Assembly (NCBI GenBank): GCA_015660915.1
Contig: JACTTZ010000016.1
Location: 1-64,000, forward strand
Origin: Methanomicrobia archaeon
Lineage (GTDB): Archaea > Halobacteriota > Bog-38 > Methanoflorentales > Methanoflorentaceae
Length of the DNA: 64,000 nucleotides
Direction: 5' to 3'
Shown here: in pieces, positions 1 through 9,474 of the stretch
Layout: each line of letters starts with the position of its first letter
Numbering within the stretch: the stretch's first letter is position 1
The notes under the pieces: model-generated
Seen by the model: the letters and a program-made list of their open reading frames with translations, nothing else
What the model was told of the DNA's origin: nothing
The model's database searches: none
Program-made: the position numbers and the translations under genes

Positions 1-675
1 TGTGTTTCATAACTCGATTACCTCCCCTCCTAGACGGGTCGTACCGTGCGCGCGGATCCGCATCCACGCATGCGCGCCCGCCAGCGGGGTTCGTTTTACC
101 GAATAAAATAGTTAGTAGTACGCGTATTCGTTATAAAGGTTGTGTGATGCGTGCTTGTTACAGCTTGCTGCAGCATACGCCGACTATGAAGCGCAACGCT
201 CGAAAACAAAACCGTTACGCTCTGACCCACGCTACTACTGAGCGCCCCAACAGCTTTTCACGGTGTCGCCCGGTCGTCGGAGCGAGGGCGGCTCCGGTTT
301 TCTCGTTTGTTAGCGATTATCACAACGGTTATGCGTCGCCGAAGCGTTCTACCGTGCATGCAACCGATCTGCACGCACACCATAAGCGTTCAAAGCGCGA
401 AGCCGTCGCATGCGTATCCGATTATCAGGCTGCCGTGCTCGCTTGTCTCAAGTAGTTTACACGAGCACGAGTAACACAAAACAAACCGCAAACTCATTTC
501 TGACTCTATACGTAGCTGGGAGATCGATACTACGCTAACGACTGGCGCCTAGGTTCGCCGACGTCCCCGCTGCTGTATCCAAAGCTGTAAGAAGACGGGC
601 ATCGCCACACTTCAAGCATTCCGATGAAAAATCTTATATTTTTTGACGGTATGATCCAACAGGAGGTTTTTTTCT
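1..675. other. Region without a recognised gene
   Basis: No recognisable coding or RNA gene was found here. An open frame at 144-455 (+) sits behind a TATA-like TTATAAAGG at about 131-139, but its product is basic, low in hydrophobic residues and without any domain I recognise, so it is probably not a gene. A clear Shine-Dalgarno AGGAGG at 661-666 belongs to the lipoprotein gene that starts at 676. Confidence 0.5.
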
Positions 676-1212
676 GTGAAAAAGCAAGTTAGCATTTTAT
701 TGATAGCCGCGGCCGTTCTTGCAGCAGTATTTGTTGCGGGCTGCACCACGCAAACTGCGAGTCCAACGCCAAGCCCGAGCGCCGCTCCGTCGACTGGGAC
801 TGCTACGACGGCGACAGCTTCGGTAAAACCCATCGCGGCCACGGCACTCCCAAATTCAACGGATTTGAGCTCGTTTTTCACGAGTTACATGCAAGGTCAA
901 GGCTATACTGTAATTATTCCCTTCAATAAAAGTGTGAGCAACGCGACAGGGAACGACCAGTATTCAGGATCGATAACGGACGGCAAATATATATACGGTG
1001 CCGTCATAGAACTCGCCAAATCGTCAACAGACACCACAAACGTGTTCAATTCGGCCGTGAGCGGTGCACAGCAACAGGGCTACGCCACTCTGCAGACAAA
1101 CAGCACGACGTGGATCGGATACAACTCGGATAAAGGGTACGCGGCGTACGTTAGTCAGGATACGACTGACAACTTCGTCGTCGTGCTGGTAGCAACGTCA
1201 ATCGGGTCATAA
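676..1212 (+). CDS. Exported lipoprotein, small surface protein
   Basis: A 178-residue exported protein. The N-terminus has two lysines, a hydrophobic stretch and a lipobox VAGC with the cysteine at residue 23, so it is likely lipid-anchored on the outer face of the membrane. A Thr/Ser/Pro/Ala-rich linker (about 24-55) follows and then a globular domain of about 120 residues with several N-x-S/T sequons. The GTG start is set by AGGAGG nine bases upstream. The layout matches the neighbouring lipoprotein at 1340 and the one at 22571, but this domain is not clearly PsbP-like. A T-rich stretch at 1221-1237 may end the transcript. The function is unknown; it is probably a cell-surface protein. Confidence 0.75.
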   Translation: MKKQVSILLIAAAVLAAVFVAGCTTQTASPTPSPSAAPSTGTATTATASVKPIAATALPNSTDLSSFFTSYMQGQGYTVIIPFNKSVSNATGNDQYSGSITDGKYIYGAVIELAKSSTDTTNVFNSAVSGAQQQGYATLQTNSTTWIGYNSDKGYAAYVSQDTTDNFVVVLVATSIGS

Positions 1213-1339
1213 GACCCACTTTCTTTTCCTTTTTTTAGCGGCCGTAGCTTCAATCACACTAGCCTATTCACCTGCCGCCCCGCCAGCTCAAACCGGAAAA
1301 GCTAATACGAGCTCCTACAGTCAAAGCATCGTGGATTCT

Positions 1340-1882
1340 ATGAGGAAAAAAACCACCATCCTTCTAATAGGTGTCGTGCTGCTCGCTTCCGTGTTAACGG
1401 CGGGATGCACGTTCAACGTAGGCAATACAACGCCCTCAGCTTCTCCGACAAACACGTATAATAGTACAAATGGCTTCGCGATCCAGTACCCGTCAGACTG
1501 GAGCAAGGACATAAATCAAAGCGGAGCCGTTGATGTCCTCTTCGTACTGCCAACGAACAACGTCACGGAGAATTTAAACGTCCAAGTCATAAATATCTCT
1601 GCAAACGATACGCTTACCAGTAGAACAGCTAGCATTATTTCACAGGTGCAAAATATTTCTAATTTCACGCAGATTGATGCTGGAAATACGACCTTGGCGG
1701 GCAATCCGGCATACAAGATCGTCTATACGGCAACTGTCAATGGGAATGACTTGAAGCTGACGCAGATTTGGACGATCAAAGACGGAAAGGAGTATTTCAT
1801 AACCTACAAGGCAGCACCCAACAACTATGATACCTACCTAAGCGCAGCGCAACAGATGATTGATTCGTTCCAGATTACATAG
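1340..1882 (+). CDS. PsbP-like exported lipoprotein
   Basis: An exported lipoprotein of 180 residues from the ATG at 1340; a GTG three codons upstream is also possible. It has a signal peptide with lipobox TAGC, a short Ser/Thr/Pro linker, then a domain opening with a FAIQYPSDW-type motif. That opening and the C-terminal pattern (Y-F-I-T-Y-K-A, then a helix ending in MIDSF) are typical of archaeal PsbP-like lipoproteins. Several N-x-S/T sequons suggest glycosylation. The gene at 22571 encodes a paralogue with the same C-terminal pattern. It is probably anchored outside the cell; the substrate or partner is unknown. Confidence 0.8.
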   Translation: MRKKTTILLIGVVLLASVLTAGCTFNVGNTTPSASPTNTYNSTNGFAIQYPSDWSKDINQSGAVDVLFVLPTNNVTENLNVQVINISANDTLTSRTASIISQVQNISNFTQIDAGNTTLAGNPAYKIVYTATVNGNDLKLTQIWTIKDGKEYFITYKAAPNNYDTYLSAAQQMIDSFQIT

Positions 1883-2086
1883 CCCAGCCTCATTGCGATC
1901 AAAACCTCACTACGTGGCTTGACTGCTGATGTGTAAGTGAGATCAGCTGGTCTATCGGACAGACTCGCGCCAGTCGTTGCCATATGGAACCAAAGTGTTC
2001 TCAGCGAGGCGGAGTTGCTGCTGCCTGCGTGCTTTATAAACGAGGAACTCGTCGTCCCGACTAATAACGCGTTCAAAGGTGATTTG

Positions 2087-2590
2087 ATGGTTGATTTTAC
2101 AGCATTCTTATGGATTCTTGTCAGCATTATCGTCGCGGTTTTCTACCTTCTCGTGGACAAGAAGCCTCGGACGAAACACCGCGTGATCGAGGTGTTTCTG
2201 CTCTCCTTCCTGGTGATAAGCATCGGGATCGCTTCTCTTATCGGCTTTGTTGGACACGTCTTTTTTGCCGATAGCACCGCTGCCAACATCGGGTGGGCGG
2301 CAGGAAGCCCGTTCCAGCGAGAAGTCGGCTTCGCCAACCTGGCCATAGGGTTTCTGGGCATCACCTGCATTTGGCTCAGAGGCAACTACTGGATCGCGAC
2401 GGTGATAGCGGCAACGATATTTCTGTGGGGGGCCGCCTACGGGCACATTATGGATATCATTGTGCACGGCAATTATGCCCCTGGTAACGCTGGCGGAGCT
2501 CTTTATAATGATATTCTGGTGCCGCTTATCACGATCATCCTGTTGGCTGCTTACGTGCGGACAGCGAGGAAAGTCAACGAGGGCACGTAA
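2087..2590 (+). CDS. Polytopic membrane protein, DUF6790-like
   Basis: A 167-residue integral membrane protein with four or five hydrophobic segments. I recall the central pattern (GHVFFAD, then IGW-AGSPFQ-EVGFANLA-G-LGI) from the DUF6790 family; no function is known for it. The ATG at 2087 is chosen because AAAGGTGAT lies just upstream; the open frame runs on to 1937, but that part reads as non-coding. It stands alone between a lipoprotein gene and a degraded region. Confidence 0.75.
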   Translation: MVDFTAFLWILVSIIVAVFYLLVDKKPRTKHRVIEVFLLSFLVISIGIASLIGFVGHVFFADSTAANIGWAAGSPFQREVGFANLAIGFLGITCIWLRGNYWIATVIAATIFLWGAAYGHIMDIIVHGNYAPGNAGGALYNDILVPLITIILLAAYVRTARKVNEGT

Positions 2591-2883
2591 TGCCCGTCGA
2601 GTATTCATCGCGCGGTATCTTCACCCCCCACAAATCCTGAGGCGCCACGACGGAAAATACCACGGCCGTTCCTGGCAAGCTGAACGTCGCTGTACCGTCC
2701 TATTCCCCCTCTGTCGCTTTCCATAGGGTATCATATTCTGATGTCGGCTGAGCGATTGGTATCGTTAAGGTAAACGGGGGACTCTCGGGGACTAGGTTGG
2801 TCGGGCTGCCGGCGCAGCTTCCCTGGTTTCGCCTGCTCGGTATAGAGTTCTCTTCTCGCCGGGTCTCAAATCTCGTCGCGCGA
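2591..2883. other. Possible decayed coding sequence
   Basis: No intact gene. On the minus strand there is an open stretch ending at about 2700 whose translation contains a Pro/Thr-rich secreted-protein-like tail (PPFTLTIPIAQPTSEYD), but no start or signal peptide joins it. It may be a remnant or chance. Confidence 0.25.
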
Positions 2884-3514
2884 TCACGGCGGCGCATACG
2901 ATAGCCCAAAGGAGAGCACCAGCCACAGCGCGAAGGCCGTAAGCAAAAAGCCCACGAAGGCCCCCGCAAGTGCCTGAGCGAGCGTGTGTTTCTTGAGATA
3001 GACTCTGCTCCATATGACGGGTGGCAAGAGCAATCCAAGCAGCGCGCCCCAATAGCCAAAGACATATACGAGCACGGTGGTCGGTCCTGCGATGCCCATC
3101 GTGTGGATGCTGATTTTCCACCACAGATTGACGAGGAAGATGAAAAGCTGCGAAATAGCCAAACATGACTGCAGTCGAGAGCAGGGGCGCGCGTATGATC
3201 AGCAAGACCGCGGTGCCGATAAAATACGAAACGGTCGCTAGAAGCAATGGAAAGTTCCGGTCTGTTCTCGCAGGCACGTCCATGTCGTGCGCATTCGTTC
3301 TCCTCGCCCAGATAATCAAGATGCTCAGGGGCACAATTGCGGCAAAAAGCGTGGTGAGGAACGTTAGTTCGACAAAGTACAGTCCGACCGACCGGGAGTA
3401 GTTGATGAGCGCGAACGTGAAAACAGCGATGACTGGTGGAATCGTCGCGTTAGAGATCGCGGCAGCCCACCTACGTTTTTCGCGATCCGCTCCCGAGCTT
3501 TCCCGATTGAACAC
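2884..3514 (-). pseudogene. Frameshifted PAP2-like membrane phosphatase
   Basis: Two overlapping minus-strand frames together give one polytopic protein of about 210 residues. The first (start 3514) carries several transmembrane helices and ends its sensible part in TAVMFGY. The second (from about 3162 down to 2884) continues with a helix, the motif WWKISIHTMGIAG and more helices. KIS-H followed by G-AG is the pattern seen in archaeal PAP2-superfamily lipid phosphatases. Removing one T from the TTT at 3161-3163 joins the frames (AVMLAISQLFIF). It is therefore either a recent pseudogene or a one-base sequence error. If intact, it would act on a phospholipid or polyprenyl phosphate in the membrane. 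Confidence 0.7.
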
Positions 3515-3607
3515 GCGCCGTCATGGACGCTGCAGCAGTTTAAAGCTTCGGGTTTGTGACGTTATGCTTTCGGCGAAGCGCCCTCGCAGTTTCCTAGGCA
3601 GTAGATA

Positions 3608-3760
3608 TCACTTCTGATAAACTAAGAAGGCAATCGCCAAAACAAACAAAACGATAGCCACGCTGGAAAGCAGACTAAACCCACTGACCACCTGCGCGTA
3701 AGCATTGAGTGCTATCGCAGCGAGCATCAGTATGATGGCCACTTTGGCTCGTGTTTTCAT
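3608..3760 (-). CDS. Small two-helix membrane protein
   Basis: A 50-residue protein with a basic N-terminus (MKTRAK) and two hydrophobic helices, ending in VYQK. GAGGATC lies about five bases upstream of the ATG and serves as a ribosome site. It has no recognised family. The codon pattern and the clean two-helix topology argue for a real gene. Confidence 0.55.
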   Translation of the reverse strand: MKTRAKVAIILMLAAIALNAYAQVVSGFSLLSSVAIVLFVLAIAFLVYQK

Positions 3761-4135
3761 AAGAGATCCTCAAATGCTCCCGATTTCTTCAACAGAGTGC
3801 TAAGACAGTGGCACCACTCCAGTAAAAACGTTTCGAAACGTAACATGTGCCACCATCCTAGAATGTGCGTGGTTAAACAGATAGGGAGCGGCCCAACAAA
3901 GTCGTGAACGCGTGATCGTTCCACGCGAAGTGCCATTGATTCAGCGCGATTGTGTTTTGCGTCGCAGTCCGAGCAAAACTGCGTCGCTTGACTCAAATTC
4001 CAGTTCCAACGTCGGCATTATCAAGGCGAAAAATATGTACGAATGTCCGGCGACAGCGCAATCTCTGAGCCGTTTTTTTGCTCACTCTCCATTTGCCCTT
4101 GACCCGACTCCTTCCCGATCGGGGCAGCGCATCCC

Positions 4136-4145
4136 TTTTTATAGC
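4136..4145 (+). promoter_or_regulatory. TATA box of ilvD
   Basis: TTTTTATAGC centred about 27 bp upstream of the ilvD ATG at 4169. At the usual archaeal spacing, transcription starts at or just before the ATG, so the mRNA would be leaderless or nearly so. No Shine-Dalgarno is visible, which fits. Confidence 0.55.
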
Positions 4146-4168
4146 TTCAGGGCTCACCTGCTAGGCGT

Positions 4169-5839
4169 ATGGCACTGAGGAGCAAGGAGATAACGAGAGG
4201 GCTCGCACGCGCGCCGCAGAGAGCTCTCTTAAAGGCGCTCGGCCTGACAGACGACGATCTCGAGCGCCCGTTTGTCGGCATCGCCAACGCGTGGAACGAG
4301 ATCGTCCCTGGACACCTTCATTTGCGCGATCTGGCCGAGTTCGTGAAAAAGGGCGTGCACATGGCGGGAGGCATCGCGTTCGAGTTCGGCACGATCGGCA
4401 TCTGCGACGGCATCGCCATGGGGCACGCAGGCATGCGGTACGCCCTCCCGTCGCGTGAGAGCATAGCGGACTCCATTGAGTTGATGGCGCAGGCGCACCA
4501 GTTCGACGGGTTAGTCATGGTAGGGTCGTGCGACAAGATCGTTCCGGGCATGCTGATGGCCGCGTTCCGGCTCGACCTCCCCGCCATGGTGGTGACCGGA
4601 GGGCCGATGCAGGCCGGGAATTACGAGGGCACCGAACTCACGCTCGTCTCGACGTTTGAGGGGGTCGGCTCTGTACAGGCGGGCACGATGACCGAAGCGC
4701 ACCTTGAGGAGCTCGTCAACAGGGCGTGTCCCGGATGTGGCAGCTGCCAGGGCTTGTACACGGCCAATACGATGGCCTGCTTGACAGAGATCTTAGGACT
4801 CTCGCTCCCCTATTGTGCGACGGCGCCCGCGGTCGACGCGAGAAGGAGGAGAATCGCTAAGGACACCGGCAAGCGAATCATCGACCTCATTCGCGACGAG
4901 GTCACCCCCCGCGCCATCGCTTCTGAGGCCTCGTTTCGCAACGCGATCACGCTCGACATGTTAATCGGCGGCTCCACGAATACGGCGCTGCACCTTCCGG
5001 CAATCGCACGTGAGGCGGGCATAAAGCTTCCCCTCACGCTGTTTGACGAACTGAGCGCGCGAACGCCGCACATCTCATTCATGAATCCAAGCGGCCCCTA
5101 CACGATGGGTGACCTTGACGCGGCCGGGGGAATCCCCGGCATCATGAAGCGCGCGCGAACGCTGCTAAGTGACGAGATGACCTGCTCGGGCAAGACCATC
5201 TACGAGATCGCTGACGGTGCCCGCATCTACCGTGATGACGTCATACGCCCCCTCGACGACCCGGTGCATGCGACAGGCGGCATAACGGTGCTTTACGGAA
5301 ATCTTGCCCCCGATGGCGCCATCGTCAAGAGCGCCGGCGTGAGCGACGATATGCTGCGCATTACGGGAACGGCGCGCGTGTTCGATTCTGAAGACGAAGC
5401 GATGCGCGCCATTCTCGCTGGCTCCGTCAAGGAAGGACACGTCGTCGTCGTACGCTACGAAGGACCGAGAGGCGGGCCCGGGATGCCTGAGATGCTTGCG
5501 CCAACCTCGGCGCTGTCGGGAATGGGGCTGAAGGTGCCACTCATCACCGACGGTCGTTTCTCAGGCGGCACGCGAGGCGCTGCGATCGGACACATCTCGC
5601 CGGAAGCCGCCGAGGGAGGTCCGCTGGGACTCCTGCGAGACGGCGATGAGATAACCATCGACATACCCGGCCACCGGCTCACCGCGCACCTGACAGACGA
5701 CGAGCTTGCGTCGAGAAAGGCCGCGTGGAGGCCGCCACGCAAAGACATTGGCGGCTACTTGAAGCGCTATGCCGCTTCGGTCAGTTCGGCAAGTGAAGGG
5801 GCTATTCTGCGAGCGCCGAGAGAAACAAGGAAGCAGTGA
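4169..5839 (+). CDS. ilvD: Dihydroxy-acid dehydratase
   Basis: A 556-residue IlvD/Edd-family enzyme that dehydrates 2,3-dihydroxy acids to 2-keto acids in valine, leucine and isoleucine synthesis, and is full length for the family. Visible motifs are NAWNEIVPGH near residue 40, CDKIVPGM at 121, CPGCGSCQGLYTANTM at 187-202 (Fe-S ligand region), GGSTN near 268, and the C-terminal TDGRFSGGTRG that precedes the active-site segment. It stands as a single gene with its own TATA box; the following gene is convergent, two bases away. The leuBCD genes of the same pathway lie 39 kb further on. Confidence 0.96.
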   Translation: MALRSKEITRGLARAPQRALLKALGLTDDDLERPFVGIANAWNEIVPGHLHLRDLAEFVKKGVHMAGGIAFEFGTIGICDGIAMGHAGMRYALPSRESIADSIELMAQAHQFDGLVMVGSCDKIVPGMLMAAFRLDLPAMVVTGGPMQAGNYEGTELTLVSTFEGVGSVQAGTMTEAHLEELVNRACPGCGSCQGLYTANTMACLTEILGLSLPYCATAPAVDARRRRIAKDTGKRIIDLIRDEVTPRAIASEASFRNAITLDMLIGGSTNTALHLPAIAREAGIKLPLTLFDELSARTPHISFMNPSGPYTMGDLDAAGGIPGIMKRARTLLSDEMTCSGKTIYEIADGARIYRDDVIRPLDDPVHATGGITVLYGNLAPDGAIVKSAGVSDDMLRITGTARVFDSEDEAMRAILAGSVKEGHVVVVRYEGPRGGPGMPEMLAPTSALSGMGLKVPLITDGRFSGGTRGAAIGHISPEAAEGGPLGLLRDGDEITIDIPGHRLTAHLTDDELASRKAAWRPPRKDIGGYLKRYAASVSSASEGAILRAPRETRKQ

Positions 5840-5841
5840 CG

Positions 5842-7767
5842 CTATACCGCTGTATTGCGGTAGACGTACGTGTCACCAAATCTCGCGACCACGGTGTACC
5901 CGTTTGATCTAATGAAGCTATCGAGGGTGTTTCGATCGCTGTAACTGAAGTTCTCTGAAAGGATCGCGTAGTTGTAGAAGCTTCTGTCGCTCTGAATAGC
6001 TGACTGTAACACGCCGGTGCTGTTCGACACCTCGTCTCGGTACGCCATCGGGGAGGCGTCGAAGGCCGACGGGTTTGCGGTGTAAAAAAGCGCGTACCGT
6101 TGTGAAGAACTTGCGTTCACGAACGGATCAGTCGGGTTGGGGCGGGCGAAGAACGCGAGCCGTGTCTGGTTGCTCGGAATCTGTCCCACATACTTGATCG
6201 CGTTGAAGTCGTCTTGTCCGATCACGGATTGATATTTGTCCGTTGTTACCGCTCCCGCCGCGTTGGTGAAAATGATGAGCACGATCAACACGACCGCTGC
6301 CACTCGACCCGGGGATATGAGCGCTGAGCGGCGTCCGAACGAGCGCTCTATTAGGGTGACGCCGAGCGCCGCAGCAGGTATAAGCACCGCCTGAGCGTAG
6401 GCGACCCCACGCCCAAGGAAGATTTCTGCCGTGGCTGGATCAAACGAGAAGTAGAGCGTTGAAGCGATCCAGCCCACAAATATGCCCAGGATGAACGCGA
6501 GCAGGACGAGATGCGAGAGCTCCCATTCGTGTATCTCGATTAGAGAGCCTGCCAGTCCCACGATTGCGAGCGCGGCGACGAGCGGCGTGACGTAGAGGAG
6601 GATATACGTCGGATCGGGATACACCAGTTGGAGCGCAAGGATCGGAAGGACGGCCTGCATCGCAAACGGCACCGCGCTCTTGGTCACGAGGCCTGGCGTG
6701 AAGCTCGAAGGCACGCCGTTTACGAGGAACCGCCACGCAAAGAGCATGAGCCCGATCGCGTACGTGGGGATGGAGGCAAACGCCGTGAGGGCATTTTGCC
6801 GTTTCATAAGCTGTGCGATCACCACGAGAATGAATATGAAAGGGGTATAGATCCCGTAGAGGATGTGCATGTCCATCGAGAGCCCGAGCACGAACGCACC
6901 GGACAGAAATGAACCGACCTCGCGTGAAGCGCACAGATAGAGGCCAAGGAACAGGAAGTACGTGCCGACGACCTGCATTATCGTGATATTCGTCCTCCAG
7001 AAGACCTCAAAGAGCGGCGACATGGAGCCAAACAAGAACAGTCCGACGATCTTCCCAGAAAGGCTCACCCCAAGCCGTTCCAAAACGCCAAGGAGCATTA
7101 TGGTGGCGAGAATGCCCACGACGGGTCCGTACCAGATCGCCTCGTCGACCACTGAGACGTTGCCAATCATGGCGAACGCACCCATCGTGAACTCGAAGCT
7201 TCGCTCCCTGAGCCAGTCGCCGCTCCCGCCTGCCAAGAATGACGGTATGCCTGTGAAACCCGTGTGAACGAAATAGGCTGCGCGCGACGCCCAATAGAGC
7301 GGATCAAAGTAAGGAATTGTGCCGACGGTCAACGGGTACCAAAGTCGCGTTAGAGCCCCAAAGAGGAGCAGCGCGACGATGATGATGGTCTCGGGCTTCA
7401 ATAAGGAATTGACGTTGATCGGTACGTCCTCGCGTTTCAAGGCAAGGCTAAAAACGAACATAAGCGTTGTCCACAGGAACAGTGGCCCAACGATGGTGAG
7501 AAGGTCCCCTGGAATCAGCAGGGTTGTGTAGACGACTTCGAGGACGGCGAGGAGCGCGAAGCTAAAGCCAATCGCTGTTCCTACCCTGCCGGCAACGCTT
7601 TGTCCGGGGAGAAGGGCAAGCGACGTAAAATAACCAGGGAAAAAGAAGAGAATAGCCGCGGCACAGAAGGCCTGAATCGGCCCCCCAACCGGCACGATAA
7701 CCGGTATGCACAACGCGAGGAAAAACAAATACGCGAGACTAGGGCGCCCAAGGCTCTGTACGTTCAT
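5842..7767 (-). CDS. Large polytopic membrane protein, GT-C-like
   Basis: A 641-residue integral membrane protein with about a dozen hydrophobic segments and a soluble C-terminal domain of some 130 residues, which carries N-x-S/T sites and likely faces outside. Many transmembrane helices followed by an extracytoplasmic domain is the layout of GT-C glycosyltransferases and related archaeal surface-glycan proteins. The N-terminal 100 residues (FFPGYFTSLALLP) also resemble the DUF1616 membrane region. It starts the glycan locus and faces the flippase gene divergently. No catalytic motif can be assigned with certainty, so the sugar is unknown. Confidence 0.7.
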   Translation of the reverse strand: MNVQSLGRPSLAYLFFLALCIPVIVPVGGPIQAFCAAAILFFFPGYFTSLALLPGQSVAGRVGTAIGFSFALLAVLEVVYTTLLIPGDLLTIVGPLFLWTTLMFVFSLALKREDVPINVNSLLKPETIIIVALLLFGALTRLWYPLTVGTIPYFDPLYWASRAAYFVHTGFTGIPSFLAGGSGDWLRERSFEFTMGAFAMIGNVSVVDEAIWYGPVVGILATIMLLGVLERLGVSLSGKIVGLFLFGSMSPLFEVFWRTNITIMQVVGTYFLFLGLYLCASREVGSFLSGAFVLGLSMDMHILYGIYTPFIFILVVIAQLMKRQNALTAFASIPTYAIGLMLFAWRFLVNGVPSSFTPGLVTKSAVPFAMQAVLPILALQLVYPDPTYILLYVTPLVAALAIVGLAGSLIEIHEWELSHLVLLAFILGIFVGWIASTLYFSFDPATAEIFLGRGVAYAQAVLIPAAALGVTLIERSFGRRSALISPGRVAAVVLIVLIIFTNAAGAVTTDKYQSVIGQDDFNAIKYVGQIPSNQTRLAFFARPNPTDPFVNASSSQRYALFYTANPSAFDASPMAYRDEVSNSTGVLQSAIQSDRSFYNYAILSENFSYSDRNTLDSFIRSNGYTVVARFGDTYVYRNTAV

Positions 7768-7790
7768 ATTTGGGCCTTCTATACTTGTAC

Positions 7791-7802
7791 GATTATATAT
7801 GC
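7791..7802 (-). promoter_or_regulatory. TATA box of the 7767 gene
   Basis: On the minus strand GCATATATAATC, centred about 29 bp upstream of the ATG at 7767, predicting a very short or absent 5' leader. Confidence 0.5.
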
Positions 7803-7965
7803 TTTATCAAGTATGAGGTTTTAAACGTCTACCGCGTGTGGTGGGTTTGGCGCGTTCGATTTTGGGGTTTTTGGCTGCTGTCGGTGGCCTGCGAGACTGT
7901 CGGACGAACGCGTTCGCTTTTGGTGCAATCCTCTGTGGCGCGAACGGGAAAGTGACGAGTTCGAG

Positions 7966-9393
7966 ATGACTACCAGCAGAAGGATATTCAAAAATACCGC
8001 AGTTTTGGCTTCTGCGGATATATTTAGTCGTCTGATGCGCTTTGCGCTCGCCATTGTCATCGCTCGAACGCTCGGCCCTGCGGGGTATGGCATATATGCG
8101 TTTGCCTTCTCGTTTGCGGAGGTCTATGGCGTTATCTCGGATTTTGGCATGAGTAACCTCATCATCCGTGATACGTCACGAGAAAAGAAGTATCTCGCTC
8201 GTTACGTTGGAAACATCCTGTTCGTTGAAACGGCGCTTTCTGTGATCGCCTACGGTTTCTTATTCAGCCTCGTGGGCTTAATGGACCTCCCACAGGAACA
8301 GGCCGTGGTCGTGTACATCGCCGTCCTCGCTTACATGCTGACCGCTCTCTCGCAGATCGTGCGAGCAACGTTCAAAGCCCACGAAAAGATGGAGTATGAC
8401 GCCACACTCAACGTCATTCAACAGATCGTGACGGTCGTCCTTGGCATCACAGTGCTCTATTTCGGATACGGATTGTTCGCGCTTGCCCTCGTGTTCGTCG
8501 TTGGGAGCCTGATCAACCTGACGGCAAGCCTTGCACTCGCATCTGCAAGGTTTGTACGTCCGAAGTTTAAGCTCGAGCGGCGTTTCTTAACGTATTTGTT
8601 TAAGGAGGTCCCCTCGTTTGGACTGATCGTGTTCTTCACACTGATTTATTACAAGATCAGCACGCTGCTTTTGTTTTTTATGAAGGGGGATGCCGCGACC
8701 GGATGGTTCAACGCTGCGTACACCATGGCGGTGTCATTGACCTTTCTGCCGGCGGCGTTCATGGGGGCGCTCTTCCCCGTCATATCAAAGCTCCACGTCT
8801 CTTCGACAGACCTCGCAAAGTTCGTCTACAACGAGTCGTTCCGTTATATGCTTATCCTCGGGCTTCCGCTCGCATTCGGCACAACGGTGCTCGCTGATAA
8901 GGTCATCGATATTACCTATGGCGGCCAGTTCTACAACTCAGCCGGCGTCCTGCAAATCGTTATCTGGTCGGTCGTACTCCTCTTTCTCAACTTTGTGCTC
9001 ACCACGACGCTGACGTCGATAAACTTGCAGCGTGTGGTGATGTATGCCACAGGGTTGTGTGTAGCGGTGAACATCATCCTCAACCTTCTCATCATCCCGA
9101 CGTTCAGCTATATTGGCGCAAGCTATGTCATGGTCGCAACCGAGCTCACCACCTTTTCTATCTGCTTCTATTACGCCTCAAAGAACCTGTGCTTTGTTCA
9201 AGTGCAGCGTGTTGTGCTCAAACCGCTTATCGGGTCTTTCGTCATGGCAGTCGTCGTTTATTATCTGAGACCGATCAATATCTTCATCATATTCGGCGTC
9301 GCTGTATGGGTATACTTTGCCTCTCTGATCGCACTTCGGACGTTCACGAAGCAAGACGTGGACGTCATTAAGAGCATAATCGGCAGAAAGTGA
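7966..9393 (+). CDS. Oligosaccharide flippase (Wzx/MurJ-like)
   Basis: A 475-residue polytopic protein of the MOP superfamily that would flip lipid-linked oligosaccharides across the membrane. The N-terminus (KNTAVLASADIFSRLMRFALA, then ARTLGPAGYG) is the signature of archaeal and bacterial polysaccharide-export flippases, and the length with about 14 helices fits. It is followed 81 bp later by another large membrane protein, and glycosyltransferases lie downstream, so it probably serves a surface glycan or N-glycan precursor. Confidence 0.9.
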   Translation: MTTSRRIFKNTAVLASADIFSRLMRFALAIVIARTLGPAGYGIYAFAFSFAEVYGVISDFGMSNLIIRDTSREKKYLARYVGNILFVETALSVIAYGFLFSLVGLMDLPQEQAVVVYIAVLAYMLTALSQIVRATFKAHEKMEYDATLNVIQQIVTVVLGITVLYFGYGLFALALVFVVGSLINLTASLALASARFVRPKFKLERRFLTYLFKEVPSFGLIVFFTLIYYKISTLLLFFMKGDAATGWFNAAYTMAVSLTFLPAAFMGALFPVISKLHVSSTDLAKFVYNESFRYMLILGLPLAFGTTVLADKVIDITYGGQFYNSAGVLQIVIWSVVLLFLNFVLTTTLTSINLQRVVMYATGLCVAVNIILNLLIIPTFSYIGASYVMVATELTTFSICFYYASKNLCFVQVQRVVLKPLIGSFVMAVVVYYLRPINIFIIFGVAVWVYFASLIALRTFTKQDVDVIKSIIGRK

Positions 9394-9474
9394 CGTTATG
9401 GCCCACGTTGAAGCAAGAGAAACTGACTGCACCAAAGAACGCTCGTGAATATGCAACTCCGGTCAGAGGATAAG

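Noticed and set aside
144-455. Open frame of 103 codons behind a TATA-like box
   Set aside because: Its composition is basic with no hydrophobic core, no ribosome site and no recognisable motif; probably chance.
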